From: Paragyromitra xinjiangensis
Taxonomy: Eukaryota > Ascomycota > Pezizomycetes > Pezizales > Discinaceae
Assembly: GCA_038503065.1 (NCBI GenBank)
Contig: JBCAMK010000003.1
Span: 1,736,001-1,800,000, forward strand
Direction: 5' to 3'
DNA length: 64,000 nucleotides
The notes below the pieces were generated by a model. The model did no database searches and had not been told where the DNA came from. It was given only the letters and a program-made list of their open reading frames with translations. Below are positions 1 to 11,729 of this stretch, piece after piece. Each line of letters opens with the position of its first letter. The stretch's first letter is position 1. A program made the translations under genes and the position numbers.

Positions 1-1081
1 GCCGAACTCAGCTTAGCATCCCCGATTTAGGAGTCTGCAGAGCACCGAGGAACCGTGACCCATCCCATCTCCCTGCCAATTCGAAGCCAATTGAGTCCCA
101 CCCTCAGCAGCCCCCCAGTGCTGTCCCTGCTTTCCCTCTACACATCGCTGGGGTGTTGACAATTACACGAGAGGATTGATTGTTTATTGAGTATTATTAG
201 CAGGCGTCTTTGGGGGCTCCGTCCATTCCTTCATTCATTCACGCTTGGCCTGTAAGAGGCTTTCTTCGCAGGCTTCTTGTGCGTTCAACTGCATTGTCTA
301 GGTGTCTAAGCGCAATATTATTCCCCCCTCATCTCAGCCTATCCTAGGATTGCCCCCCTCTGGCATCACCGGTCCGAGACTCTGAGAGCCAGATCTGAGA
401 AGGAAACGTTTCTCATCGCCCTCCTCTCTCCCTTCCTCCCTCCTCCTTCGCTCCCTTTCAGCCCCTCTCCCTCCGCTCCCGCCCCCCTCGCTCCCTCTTG
501 TTTCCACCTCCCGAGTGTGGTATCCCGTGCTATCGCTCAATAGCTCCTCTACCGGCTCCCGAACTCCTATCGCGACACGTCGCGTCGCCGGTACCCGCTC
601 CTCGCTCCCCGAGGTCTTATGAACACCAAAAATAGTTACTTTGAACTAAGTCTAGACAAAATCAGTTCCAAGTAGGAGGTGGAGGAAAGGAACCATCTCT
701 CGCCCACCACCATATCCAAAGAAGTTTGTGAACGAAACTTCAACCCTTCTTTCCTTCTCTCGGACCTATAGGCTTGACGCTCTTACATTTCTCCCTCGTT
801 TAATTTCGTTCTCTGCTTTTTATTTCGCTTCCGCTGCGTCGTTCCCGACGCTTCCGGATTGCCCACGTTCACTAGCATTCATTCGTCCTTTCTTGACCTT
901 TTATTGTGGAACCATCATTTCTCGTGCTCACTTATACCGTTGTACCCTTTCTTTCACCTTTCCCTTTCCACCAAACATCGACCAAGCATCCATTACTCTA
1001 CAGCATTAACCCTGCCCAGTTGATAATACTGGCCACACCAGCTCCTTGAGCTGTTGATTTCCTTTCTGTTCTTTGTCGACG
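1..1081. other. 5' flank and probable leader of the flippase gene
   Basis: I see no gene here. The stretch is pyrimidine-rich on the + strand, most strongly at about 415-500, and such CT-rich tracts are common just upstream of fungal housekeeping genes. The short open frames present have the same composition bias and no recognisable domain. It most likely holds the promoter and 5' leader of the P4-ATPase gene that starts at 1082. Confidence 0.5.
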
Positions 1082-4000
1082 ATGCCAGGACCTACTTCAT
1101 CCGGGACGAAGCGTTTACGATGGGCAACCCAGAGGGTTCCTGCGCCGGAAGCGGGACGGAAGCGGGATACGATAATGAGAGCACTGTCTATCAGACGATC
1201 TCCAGAGAAAGGCGAGGCGGATCTGGAGCATACGGGTCAGAATTTTGGAGGCCAAATGGCGCCAGGAGCTGAGGCGCCAGGAGAGGACGATTCGACACAA
1301 AGGCAAATATTCGTGAACATACCATTACCTCCCGAATGCATAGACGAGGACGGTTCGCCAAAACAGTACTTCTCCCGAAACAAAATTCGAACAGCAAAAT
1401 ATACGCCACTCATATTCGTACCTAAGAACCTGTGGCTGCAGTTCCACAATGTCGCTAACGTTTATTTCTTATTTGTTACTTTACTTGCTGTATGTTGAGC
1501 TCCATGAATATTGTCCTTGTGAAGTATCTAACATAGTTATGGCTAGATTTTCCCCATATTCGGCGCTTCCAACCCTGCGCTGGGATCCGTTCCCTTGATC
1601 GTTATCTTATTGATTACAGCTATTAAAGATGCCATCGAAGACTACCGAAGAACGGTTCTCGACAACGAGCTCAATAACACTCCCATCCATATCCTGGTAG
1701 ACTGGCACAACCCCAACGTTACGGATGAAAATATTTCACTATGGCGTCGGATCAAGAAGGCGACATCCCGAGGTATTCGAGACGGACTACATTGGTACAA
1801 GAACAAAAAGCAAGATCTCAAAGCTAGGAAGCAGGGTGGTGAACCTGGGGGGGCTGTTGGAAATGGGTTGGAGCGTACTATGACAAGGGCGTCCGTGTAT
1901 TCTATCGCCAGCGAGCACTCAGAATCCATCCAAATGACACCCGTTTCTTCGCCGGCGGCCGACAAGCAAAGGTTCTCCTTCGCGGACGATCCTGAGAGTT
2001 CAGTTCATCGCTCAACGCATTTAGAAGTCCCTAACGCCAAAAGGCAAAGCGTCAAGCCGCCGCCTCGCTTCTACGGGAATGTTATCGACCCCCACAGACA
2101 GGTGCCAGGAAAAGCAAGGTTTAAGAAGGATTATTGGAAGAACGTTAGGGTTGGAGATTTCGTCCGTGTCTACAATGATGAGGAAATCCCAGCCGACGTT
2201 ATTATTCTATCGACTTCAGACAGCGATGGCGCTTGCTACGTCGAGACAAAGAATTTGGATGGTGAGACAAATTTGAAGGTCCGACATGCTCTGCATTGTA
2301 GTAGACGGGTTCGTCATGCCCGTGACTGCGAATCTGCAACGTTTACCCTCGAGAGTGAGAATCCGCACGCAAATCTCTACTCGTATAGTGGGGTGATCAA
2401 ATGGAACCAAAAGGACCCTACCAAACCAGAAGATGAGGGCACACTGATGGCGGAACCAGTTTCGATCAATAATTTGTTACTTAGAGGTTGCACTCTGAGA
2501 AATACTGAGTGGGCTATTGGTGTTGTAGCGTTTACCGGTGATGAGACGAAGATTATGATGAACGCAGGAATTACTCCGTCAAAGCGGAGTCGGATTACTA
2601 GGGAATTGAACTGGAATGTACGTTTGCTACCTCAACTTCTCAACTGTTTTTGGATGGCTGATGTCAGAACAGGTCATTATGAATTTCGGTCTTCTACTGG
2701 TAATGTGTTTGGTTTCAGGTATCGTACAAGGAGTCACGTGGTCGAAAGGAAACGAATCGCTCAACTACTTTGAATTCGGTTCTATTGGTGGCTCACCGCC
2801 CGTCGATGGTCTCATCACCTTCTGGACAGCGGTTATTTTGTTCCAGAACTTGGTTCCTATCTCACTTTACATCAGTATTGAAATCATCAAATTGGCCCAG
2901 GCGTTCTTCATATTCAGTGATGTTCACATGTACTACGACAAAATCGACTATCCGTGCACTCCCAAGTCTTGGAATATTTCGGACGATCTTGGACAGATTG
3001 AATATATTTTCTCCGACAAAACTGGAACGTTGACCCAAAATGTCATGGAATTCAAGAAGGCTACTGTCAATGGCCTTGCTTATGGAGAGGCTTATACTGA
3101 GGCACAGGCAGGAATGCAAAAGAGGCAAGGAATAAACGTCGAGGTTGAAGGAGCGAAGGCCAGGGAGCAGATTGCAAGGGACAGGGTGGAAATGATCAGT
3201 GAGCTTCGACGGATTCACGACAACCCGTACCTAGATGACGACAATCTCACATTTGTCGCTCCTGACTTCGTCCACGACCTTCAGGGTGTTTCCGGCGACG
3301 AGCAAGCAAAGGCGAATGCTCATTTCATGCTTGTCCTCGCGCTTTGCCACACAGTTTTGCCAGACAAGATTTCTGATGACCCCCCACGAATCGATTTCAA
3401 GGCTCAGTCCCCCGATGAAGCTGCGTTGGTAGCTACAGCTCGTGACTGTGGGTATGCATTGGTGGAAAGGACAGGAAATGGTGTTGTCGTTAACGTGCAA
3501 GGAGAGGACAAGGAATTCGAGGTTCTAAACACTCTGGAATTCAACTCCTCTCGGAAAAGGATGAGTGCTATTATTCGTATGCCTGATACTGGCAAGATTT
3601 TCTTGTTCTGTAAGGGTGCAGACAGTATTATCTACTCAAGGTTACGACTAGGCGAACAACAGGAGCTGCGAAAATCGACCGCCGAGCATTTGGAAATGTT
3701 TGCCCGCGAGGGGCTTCGAACACTCTGCGTTGCTCAAAGGGAATTGTCGGAGGATGAGTACCGGGACTGGACCAAGAAACACGACGTTGCCGCCGCTGCG
3801 GTGCACGGCCGTGAGGAAAAGATGGAGGAGGTTTCCGATGCTATCGAAAGGGATCTGTTCCTTCTCGGAGGAACTGCTATCGAGGATCGATTGCAGGATG
3901 GCGTTCCAGACACGATCGCTGTCCTTGCGGAGGCTGGAATCAAACTCTGGGTTTTAACTGGTGATAAAGTAGAGACGGCAATTAACATTGGGTTTTCTTG

Positions 4001-5818
4001 CAATCTTTTGGATAACGATATGGATCTTATTTTGTTCAAGCTCGAGGACGACAGCATTGAAGAAGCCGGAAAATTGTTGGATCAATACTTGATGGACCAT
4101 TTCAACCTAACCGGATCCGAGGAGGAGCTCAAAAAAGCGAAGAAAGATCACAACCCTCCTGCACCCACACATGCACTGGTTATTGACGGTGACGCCCTGA
4201 AAGTCGTTCTCGAGGAGGAGCTGAAGATGAAATTCTTGTTGCTGTGTAAACAGTGTAAGGCTGTTCTTTGCTGCCGTGTCAGTCCTAGTCAGAAAGCTGC
4301 TGTATGTCAAATGGTTAAAAAGGGATTGGATGTTATGACACTCTCTATTGGAGATGGTAAGTATCTGTGAGCAGCTTTCTTGAAAGGCCCGAACTAATAG
4401 TTCTAGGTGCAAACGACGTTGCGATGATTCAAGAGGCCGACGTTGGAGTTGGTATTGCTGGTGTGGAAGGGCGACAGGCTGTCATGTCTTCAGACTATGC
4501 CATTGGACAATTCCGCTTTCTTAGCAGACTCGTACTTATTCACGGGCGTTGGTCTTATAGGAGATTGGCGGAAATGACCGCCAATTTCTTTTACAAGGTC
4601 AGTATCTGCAGCCCATCGGAGAAGTTCAAGAGTTGCCACTCACAAAACTAGAATATTGTTTGGACTTTCGCCTTGTTCTGGTATCAACTTTACAACAGTT
4701 TCGATGGTTCTTATCTTTTCGAGTACACCTATATCCTTCTCTACAATCTTGCTTTCACCTCTGTACCAGTCTGCCTCATGGGTATTCTGGACCAGGATGT
4801 TGACGATAAAGTGTCATTGGCTGTACCGCAACTGTACCGTCGCGGTATCCTACGAAAGGAGTGGACGCAAGTGAAATTTTGGTAGGATTCATGACTTCCT
4901 CTTGAAGATAATTATAGCTAACTTTCTAATAGGGTTTACATGATCGACGGTATTTACCAATCAGTAATTTGTTTCTTCATGACGTACTTGCTATTCCACA
5001 CCGGAGGATTTGCCAGCAGCTCTGGGCGCGATCTCAACAGTCGGGAATTGATGGGGGTCTATGTCGGATGTTCATCTATTGCTGTTGTTAACGCATACGT
5101 CTTGATGAACCAATACCGATGGGATTGGCTTTTCGTACTCATCACATTCCTCAGCATCATGATGATCTGGCTCTGGACCGGCATTTACTCAGCATTCAGC
5201 GCTACCGGTGAATTCTATAAATCCGCAGATCATGTTTATGGCGCATTATCCTTCTGGGCAACCACGTTACTCACGGTTATGGTTTGCCTGATACCTCGCT
5301 TTTCTGCCAAGGTCGTCCAGAAACTTTACTTCCCCCGCGATATTGACATTATCCGCGAGAAAGTTCGTCTGGGCGAATTCAAGCACCTTTACGGTAATTC
5401 TGGGGATAGCCCAGTATCTCAAGCGTCTTCTACCGCTTCCTCCGAACTCATCAAACCATCGCTCCAAAAGACCTACGTTCAAGATGACGACAGACGACCG
5501 ATATACCCTCCTAGCGTAGCCCCAACCGCTACGACGGCGGGTAAACGCGCCAGTGGGAACGGCAGCAATGGATCGGATGGGTCAGGCTACACAGGGACGG
5601 GGACATTCACACCTCACCGGTACTCGATGGATACCCCTCGACCAAGGCCCAGCATGGATCGTGCAAGGCCAAGTATGGATCGGGTCAGGATGTCGCTTGA
5701 TGTGCATCGTCCTACGAGGGCAAGTTTCGAGATCACCGCCGACTTTACATCAGCAGCAATGCTAGCAAGAATGGAGTCTTCACATTCAGTTCCAAGAAGG
5801 TCTTCGGTGTTAGGATGA
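1082..5818 (+). CDS. DNF1: Dnf1/Dnf2-type phospholipid flippase (P4-ATPase)
   Basis: This encodes a membrane pump that moves aminophospholipids from the outer to the cytosolic leaflet of the plasma membrane and endosomes. Six exons (1082-1489, 1547-2617, 2673-4356, 4407-4597, 4652-4881, 4933-5818) join into 1489 residues, close to yeast Dnf1/2 (about 1570-1610). Visible motifs are the P4-ATPase N-terminal block ([24 protein letters not shown]), DGETNLK near residue 374, PISLYIS, the phosphorylated aspartate in DKTGT near 608, and [11 protein letters not shown] near 1053; the membrane-rich C-terminal third follows. The start is the ATG at 1082, because the same frame upstream offers only a TTG and the MPGP...KRLRW opening suits the family. 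The C-tail is Ser/Arg-rich with a repeated RPSMDR motif. Family assignment is firm; Dnf1 versus Dnf2 cannot be separated in filamentous fungi, which usually have one copy. Confidence 0.95.
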
Positions 5819-7088
5819 AATCTCCCGGTGATAGCAAAGTGTCGCGTACCATGAATTGTGGATGCGATAATGTATAGTGTGCATGCAAAAGAAAGATTAA
5901 AAAGGGACATTATAGATAGAGCTGAAAGAAAGACATAGTAGTTATGGGTCAGGTCGATCATTGTTATTTGTTTGGGTGGGTTGGAGTGATCTTTTATTAT
6001 CTGTCTTCGCTTCATTCCTTTTTCTGCTATTGCTTCGAGAGGAAAATTTTCCCTTATGTTCCTTTTTCCGAGCGGTCGGTTGGCGTTCTTTTTTGGGGGG
6101 TTCTTTTCTTTTTTTTTCCAAGGGTCTATACTTTTCTCTTCTTGTCCTTTACGTTATTTATAGTTCGGGAGCTTAGCTTTATGCTGAAATTCATTTTTGG
6201 GAATTTTACTTTCACCGTCTCCTCTTGGCTCGATCCCTCCGTTTTTCACCCCAAAAAGGGCACCCCTTTTCTTATTGTAGTGCATTCATTGTTTTTCTTC
6301 AGCTTCTAGCATATATATATTCTTACTGGTTCATAATCTCCTTCCTGTCTCTGGTTTATTTTCTCGCTCTCAAGGATCTTTTTATCTGATGTGTATTGTT
6401 TCGCTGTGAGTCTGTGTTTAGCTAGGTTTTCTCAGAGAGCGCAAGTGAATGAGTGATGGAAGTGGATTATGGCTGTGAATTTGATATGGTTTGTGTGTGG
6501 GATGGAATTTGGAATTTGGGCTAACTCTAGCCCTATGAGTTTTTTTTCTTTCTTTCCCTTTCCCTTCTCGCTCGTTACTGCGGCCCTAGGTCATTGTATC
6601 GCTCATCTTCTCGTCCACGCTAGTAGCTGTGGCCTATGCTTATATCTGTATTATTTGTTTTTGTATACGTATTCTTGCGTCTTAATGTAAAGTATGTCAA
6701 TTGTGTCCATCACCAGATTCCTTCAATGATGAGTGATCTACTAAAGTATATAGAGAATAATGATATCCATGGAGGAATGTGTTGCTTCCGGAGATTTATT
6801 AGTCAAAATTTAAGTTTGCTATCTTCCACCACCCGTTTCTAAAAATCTTCGTTGGCTTTGGATTATCTAGGCGGATATTCGGGTATTCAGAGTATTCACA
6901 GGCTACTTCTAGCCTGGAGGCGTACACTAGCGAGTAATATGGTGGAAGTCGCCCAATTGGCTAAGCTGCTGTATATACCAAAGAACCCCTCTGCCCTCTT
7001 TTCGTTATACCTGATTCAATATATCCAGCTCTACAGTTAGTCAACAAATATCCCTCCTTTATTCAACAAGTTAGCTGGGTGATATTTA

Positions 7089-7518
7089 CAGTGCTTACCT
7101 ACCTGCCAGCGCTCGGTAACGGCGCGACATTTGGGCCACTAAATTTTAGAAGCACTGTAAACAATTGTAAAAATATGAAAAAAAATCAGGTAGAAGAATA
7201 ATATTAGTAAAGTAATATAGGATAAAATCTAATGTGTACAATTGTTTCTGGTCGCAATAGCCCAGCTCTGGAGTTGAGCTTTTGTGCCAGCTTGTGTTAA
7301 GGGCTGCGACCAAAATACTTGGCTGCAAGAATAGAGACACAGCAAGCCCGAAAAGTTCGTTCAAACCGAACCCAGCAGAGTATACACCAGATATGATACT
7401 ATCATGCTATAAAATTTCAGCACATCCTGCCAATGCTTGTTGGGAAAGTTCGGGTGCTGCAATCTGGTCAAAATGCTGCGACGTTACTAAGGGAGCGCCG
7501 GTAGGTAGGGAAGCGCTG
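7089..7518. mobile_element. MITE-like element with imperfect terminal inverted repeats and TA duplication
   Basis: The left end (7089 onward, CAGTGCTTACCTACC) and the reverse complement of the right end (CAGCGCTTCCCTACC, ending at 7518) match over about 35-40 bases with a few substitutions and one short gap. Both ends are flanked by TA (7087-7088 and 7519-7520), the target duplication of Tc1/mariner-pogo elements. No transposase frame lies inside, so it would be non-autonomous. A second inverted copy of the first ten bases followed by TA occurs at 7148-7159, so a smaller nested unit is possible. Confidence 0.55.
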
Positions 7519-8025
7519 TAGTGATGATCTAGCTGGTCATAACAATGTGTGCAGGCTCTACGGCTTGTGGCGTCTCTAACTGGTCATACTATCTGCTGTT
7601 TTCTCTACGGAGAGTTCTCACCTCAGGTCTAGAGTCGATACTATCAGACAAATCGAAAGCTAAACAAGATGTATATGACAATGCCCCGTCAATCACACGC
7701 ACTTGATCGCAAGAAAATTAACCCAATGACCCACAAGGATGATCGGAAACTGTTAGATGATCGCACCAGGGAGTAGTTTTGGGGTCAGCTGTTCCTAATA
7801 CTGGCAGCCTTTATCGACCTCAGTGCGAGTATAAACCCCCCCCCCTCCCTCCTCTCTACCCTAAACACTTTCTATTTACCTTTACCTCACAATTCCCCAA
7901 ACCCTTACCAATACCCATAGATCGCACGATATCCTAACCACGTAGGGATGTTATTCTGAGACCGCTAAACACATCCTTCCTTTAACATAATGCTATTGGC
8001 TCTTTTATACACTTTGTATGTGTAA

Positions 8026-8196
8026 TTTCAACAGGTTTTCTACGCTCGTGTCCAGAAGGCAGTATCGCTATACCTACCGAAACTGCTATGGCAAGGAATT
8101 CCTGACTTGAGCTTCATCAACCCTATGCTCAAAGAATCGCTCAAGCAAGCCCACCCTGAACCTAACCGCCTGGCCTCTGGTATTTACAAATGTTAA
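8026..8196 (+). other. Isolated coding-like frame, 56 codons
   Basis: Between a TAA (8023-8025) and a TAA (8194-8196) the + strand reads FYARVQKAVSLYLPKLLWQG and IPDLSFINPMLKESLKQAHP. The composition looks like a real protein, and CAG at 8032-8034 could be a splice acceptor. No start exon or donor could be paired with it and I do not know the family. It is either the last exon of an unassembled gene, a gene fragment, or chance. Confidence 0.25.
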
Positions 8197-8398
8197 CACC
8201 TAAGGAGAAATCTCCCATTTTTCGTCGTTTAATACCACGCTCCTATAAACCTCGTGTAACGGCCTCCTAACTTCAGATTATAGTATCGCTCACAATAGAA
8301 ACCAATTTTATTACCCTGAGACTTTTGGAAAGGGAATCAAACTAATTAAAGAGGAACCCTAAAAGAAACATAAAACCCCACATCACCGCGAGGTAAAT

Positions 8399-10826
8399 TT
8401 AGTGTTTTCTCTTCAACTTTTTCTGTTTCTCCACGTGGGCCCGCAATACCCTCTGCTTCTCCACCAAACTTCTCTTCTGTTTCCCCTTTGCCTTCCTAAC
8501 CGTCATCAAGAAATTTTTCTTTCTTGCCTTCTCCTTATTCGTGGTACTGTGAGACTTTTCTGCATGCTTCGCTTTCTTTGAGCCGAACTTATCCCTACCC
8601 TCTCGACCTTCCGCGGCAGCAGCCAGACGTGCCTCTTTATCCGCTTTACCACGCTTTGCGGGTCCTTTGATGGCGAGCACGTCGACAGCATCTTCATTGG
8701 TGATCTGTGCGCGGTTGGTATGGTGTTTATCGGCCTTCTTACTGTTGCTAAGCAATTTGTCGAGTCCGGCTTGAGTACGGAGTTCGGCGAGCTTGGCGAA
8801 GTCTGCCGGCGTGAGAATGCGAGTAGTTGCGAGGTTTGAGAGATTCTTTTCCAAATCTTGGGCTTTGCCCTCAAGGACTTGGACTTTGGGGGTTTCACCC
8901 TCTTTCTCCCCCTCTTCTTTCTCATCCTCGTCCGTTTTCTTGGTTTTCTTTCTAGATTTTTTCTCTGATTCATCTTCCGAATCGCTAATTTCGATCTCGT
9001 GATCGCTATCAACGTTGATCCAGCCTGTTCCATCATCATCACTATCCTCTTCTTCTACCTCCCATTGGCCCCAGTCCTCTTCCTCTCCTTCCTCCTCCCC
9101 ATTTTCATCTTCACTGTCCAAGCCTTTCTCTGCTCTCTTGAGCCGTCTTTGTTCCTCTTTCCATTCTTCTAACAATTCCAAGCCTTCGATTTCTCCTGAT
9201 TTCTCATCACCAAATCTCAGAGTTTCCCGACCTTGCATTCCCATGCTTGCTGACTTTCCTCTGTCTTTCTTCTTAAGCATTTCTGGAGCGATTTCTCGGT
9301 ACAACCCGATCAAACCTCGGGCCGCCATCATGACACCCTTGTCTTTAGAGCCTTTATATTCCGTCAAATCTTGAAGAAGTGTCGCGTTCATCGCCAGCGG
9401 AGCACGAGCACATATTTCACGGATACTATTGAGTCTATAGGAAGCCAAAAGAGTCAGTAAACATAATTTTGAAGTAGATTTCACGTTGTGCATACCCAGC
9501 AGTCGCAACCTCAGACGCTACACCCTCAGATACGAACTCATCCGCAATCTTCTTAACAATCGGCTCTAGTACATCCGGCGGTACTAAATCATGGGCTGCC
9601 TGCGCGGTGCACGCAAGAAAGTGTGTCACGTCACGTTGTCGCGGACTCAAGTATTTCAGCAGATACGAGTAAATTCCCAAAACGCTCAATTTGTGTAAAC
9701 CGATCAAACGTGATACAAGTTGTAACACAAGAAGTTTTTGCTCCATGGTGAATTTGTTATTGGAACGAGAGAGGTGCTTGGAGAAAAGGTTTTCGGCAAA
9801 GCCTTGTGGATCGTGCAGGAGGTGCAGGGCAGAGAAGTTGAGCGGGTGAGGTTTATTCTTATTTTTTTGCTGCTACAAGTAAAAGTTAGTTATCGCACGA
9901 GAAAAGGAACACGTAACTCGGTGAAGCGAACCTTCTTTAATGTAGCATAAGCTTTATCCACCTTCCTCTTCTTCTTATTTGTCTTTTTATTAATCCCTGC
10001 CTGGTGTTTAACTTTGCTAATATCAACCTCATTGTCGTCATCACTGTCTTCTGCCTCCTCCATTTCTTGATCGACCCCGAGGAAAAACCTGACGCTTCCA
10101 CTCATAACCTTCGGATTAGCGCTCAAAGAGGCTTCTTTCATGATTTCAACTGTCCTAGCATCGTCCCAGACGCGACGCTTCCACAATTCTCTTGTCAATT
10201 TAACCGCCCAAAGACCTGATGTCGATGCATAATCATCTTTTCCAGCCTCAACAAGGCCAAACAGGACCGCTTGCACCGTCTTATTCAGCCGGTGATTTCT
10301 TGTTTTAGAATTTGCATTCCTGATGTCTGACACAACGGTAGTGTATATTTGAGTGCGCAGGGCCTTCGACTGTGTGGTCGTCAAGACCGGGAACAATGTC
10401 TGTAACAGAGTGGTCGATGCAATCACGTCTTTATTGCGCAGCAATACCAAACTTTGAACTAACTTCTCCCGCAGGTCATAGTTCAGTACCACATGGTTTT
10501 TCAGAAGAAGTTGAGCAAGGTCGTTCGGGAAATCTTGTGTCAGGTCGGGAAAAGAACTGCAAACGTTCGACATGAAGCCGATCAGTTCACAGAAGGTTTC
10601 GCTCTCATTTCCGTCGGGCTGGGACATGAAGATATCCCGCTGAGACTCATAGTGACGGTATTGTAGAATGAATTCTTCACGGTATGAGGGTGGGTCTCGA
10701 CGGATAAGGTTCTGCAACATAGGCCTGAAAGTAAATTGGTTAGCCCATAATGCAGAATCGAATAGAAAAAGGAGAATAGTACAAATTCTGGAGCTTTACA
10801 AGCCCTGCTCTCTTGCGTTTAACCAT
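8399..10826 (-). CDS. SDA1: Sda1, 60S ribosomal subunit biogenesis protein
   Basis: Sda1 is a nuclear protein needed for maturation and export of pre-60S ribosomes and, through that, for G1 progression. Four exons on the minus strand (10826-10783, 10724-9932, 9872-9496, 9434-8399) give 749 residues, against 767 in yeast. Family blocks include [16 protein letters not shown] near the start, [39 protein letters not shown] and [29 protein letters not shown]. Then come an acidic stretch and a Lys/Arg-rich C-terminus, as expected of a nucleolar factor. The ATG at 10826 (MVKRKR) opens a 44-nt first exon; the next in-frame ATG would lose the conserved start. It is divergent with the F-box/ankyrin gene starting at 11046. 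Confidence 0.95.
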
Positions 10827-11045
10827 GTTTGCGACGTTTAGCTGGATTGGCGTATGTAAGTAGGTTCTGCAACTTCCCCGGAGATGGACGTTGCAGCCTG
10901 CTCAACTTTAAGATTTTTTTGTGTCTTGGCGGTGCTGTGCTACCACCCCGCGGCATGCGGCTCTGTTCGATAAACAACGAATGTTTCTTGGCAGACTCTC
11001 CACAGTCAAAAAACATCTCCATGTTTGGAGGTTGGAGGCGACACC
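10827..11045. promoter_or_regulatory. Shared divergent promoter of SDA1 and the F-box/ankyrin gene
   Basis: Only 219 bases separate the two start codons, which face away from each other, so the basal promoters and 5' leaders of both genes must lie here. No clear TATA box or known factor site stands out. Confidence 0.5.
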
Positions 11046-11729
11046 ATGCCTCTCACAGGTCTTCCAAATGAGATTTTGCTTATACTTGCAAAATATCTCG
11101 GTCCGTATGATCTCAATAACCTCCTCCGAACAAATAAATATCTTCACGATGTCCTTACACCACGCCTCCATGAGCACGCGGTGCAAGATTACGATGGAAT
11201 GAGTGCGCTTTGCTGGGCCTCCAGACATGGATATCAGCCACTAGTTAAAATGCTACTTGATAATGGGGCTGAGGTCAATAAAACGGCTGAGGACTCAGAA
11301 ATGAGGGATAGCATGACGACTGCACTCATCTGTGCTGCAGAGCGGGGGCATACAGAAATAGTCGAATTTCTATTGAAGAGGGGTGCACACAACGGAAACA
11401 CTGCACTCATAGCAGCTGTATATCGAGGAAATATGGCAATATGCAGACTGTTGCTGGAAAATGGGGTTAACGCCGATTGTTGGGGCAAGGCACCGAACAA
11501 TGTATCCTCGAAACCGGCGCTCCACTGGGCTGTGCGAAGGCCGTACCCAAATGCAGCAATGATCCGGTTGTTACTCGAGAACGGAGCTGAGATAGATATC
11601 AGGGATAGCAGCGGAATTACTGCACTTGATGTTGCTTGGAGTATGCGCCTCAACTATATCGTTGAGCTCCTGTTAGAGAATGGTGCTAGTATGAACAACT
11701 CTGTATACGATAATATTGGAAGCGTATAG
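11046..11729 (+). CDS. F-box and ankyrin-repeat protein, short
   Basis: Single-exon gene for 227 residues. Residues 1-40 (MPLTGLPNEILLILAKYL...LRTNKYLHDVL) form an F-box, the part that docks substrate receptors to Skp1 in SCF ubiquitin ligases. About five ankyrin repeats follow (ALCWASRHGYQPLVKMLL, ALICAAERGHTEIVEFLL, ALIAAVYRGNMAICRLLL, ALHWAVRRPYPNAAMIRLLL, ALDVAWSMRLNYIVELLL). The ATG at 11046 is preferred because upstream in the frame there is only a TTG. The substrate is unknown. It is much shorter than the related gene at 30236-32176, and both may belong to a lineage-expanded family. Confidence 0.85.
   Translation: MPLTGLPNEILLILAKYLGPYDLNNLLRTNKYLHDVLTPRLHEHAVQDYDGMSALCWASRHGYQPLVKMLLDNGAEVNKTAEDSEMRDSMTTALICAAERGHTEIVEFLLKRGAHNGNTALIAAVYRGNMAICRLLLENGVNADCWGKAPNNVSSKPALHWAVRRPYPNAAMIRLLLENGAEIDIRDSSGITALDVAWSMRLNYIVELLLENGASMNNSVYDNIGSV

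Larger units (their letters stand above)
5819..8398. other. Gene-poor interval, 3' of flippase and 3' of SDA1
   Basis: No convincing complete gene. The first 900 bases are T-rich on the + strand and are probably the 3' UTR and terminator of the flippase. The interval contains a TA-flanked inverted-repeat element (7089-7518) and an isolated 56-codon coding-like frame (8026-8196), both listed separately. The last 200 bases hold the 3' end of the minus-strand SDA1. Confidence 0.5.

Noticed and set aside
5944..6309. 121-codon + strand frame rich in Phe and Leu
   Set aside because: Produced by the T-rich 3' UTR of the flippase gene; no start context or domain.
8506..9374. Long frames on both strands (178 and 119 codons) inside SDA1
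   Set aside because: Shadows of the Lys/Glu-rich C-terminal exon of SDA1.
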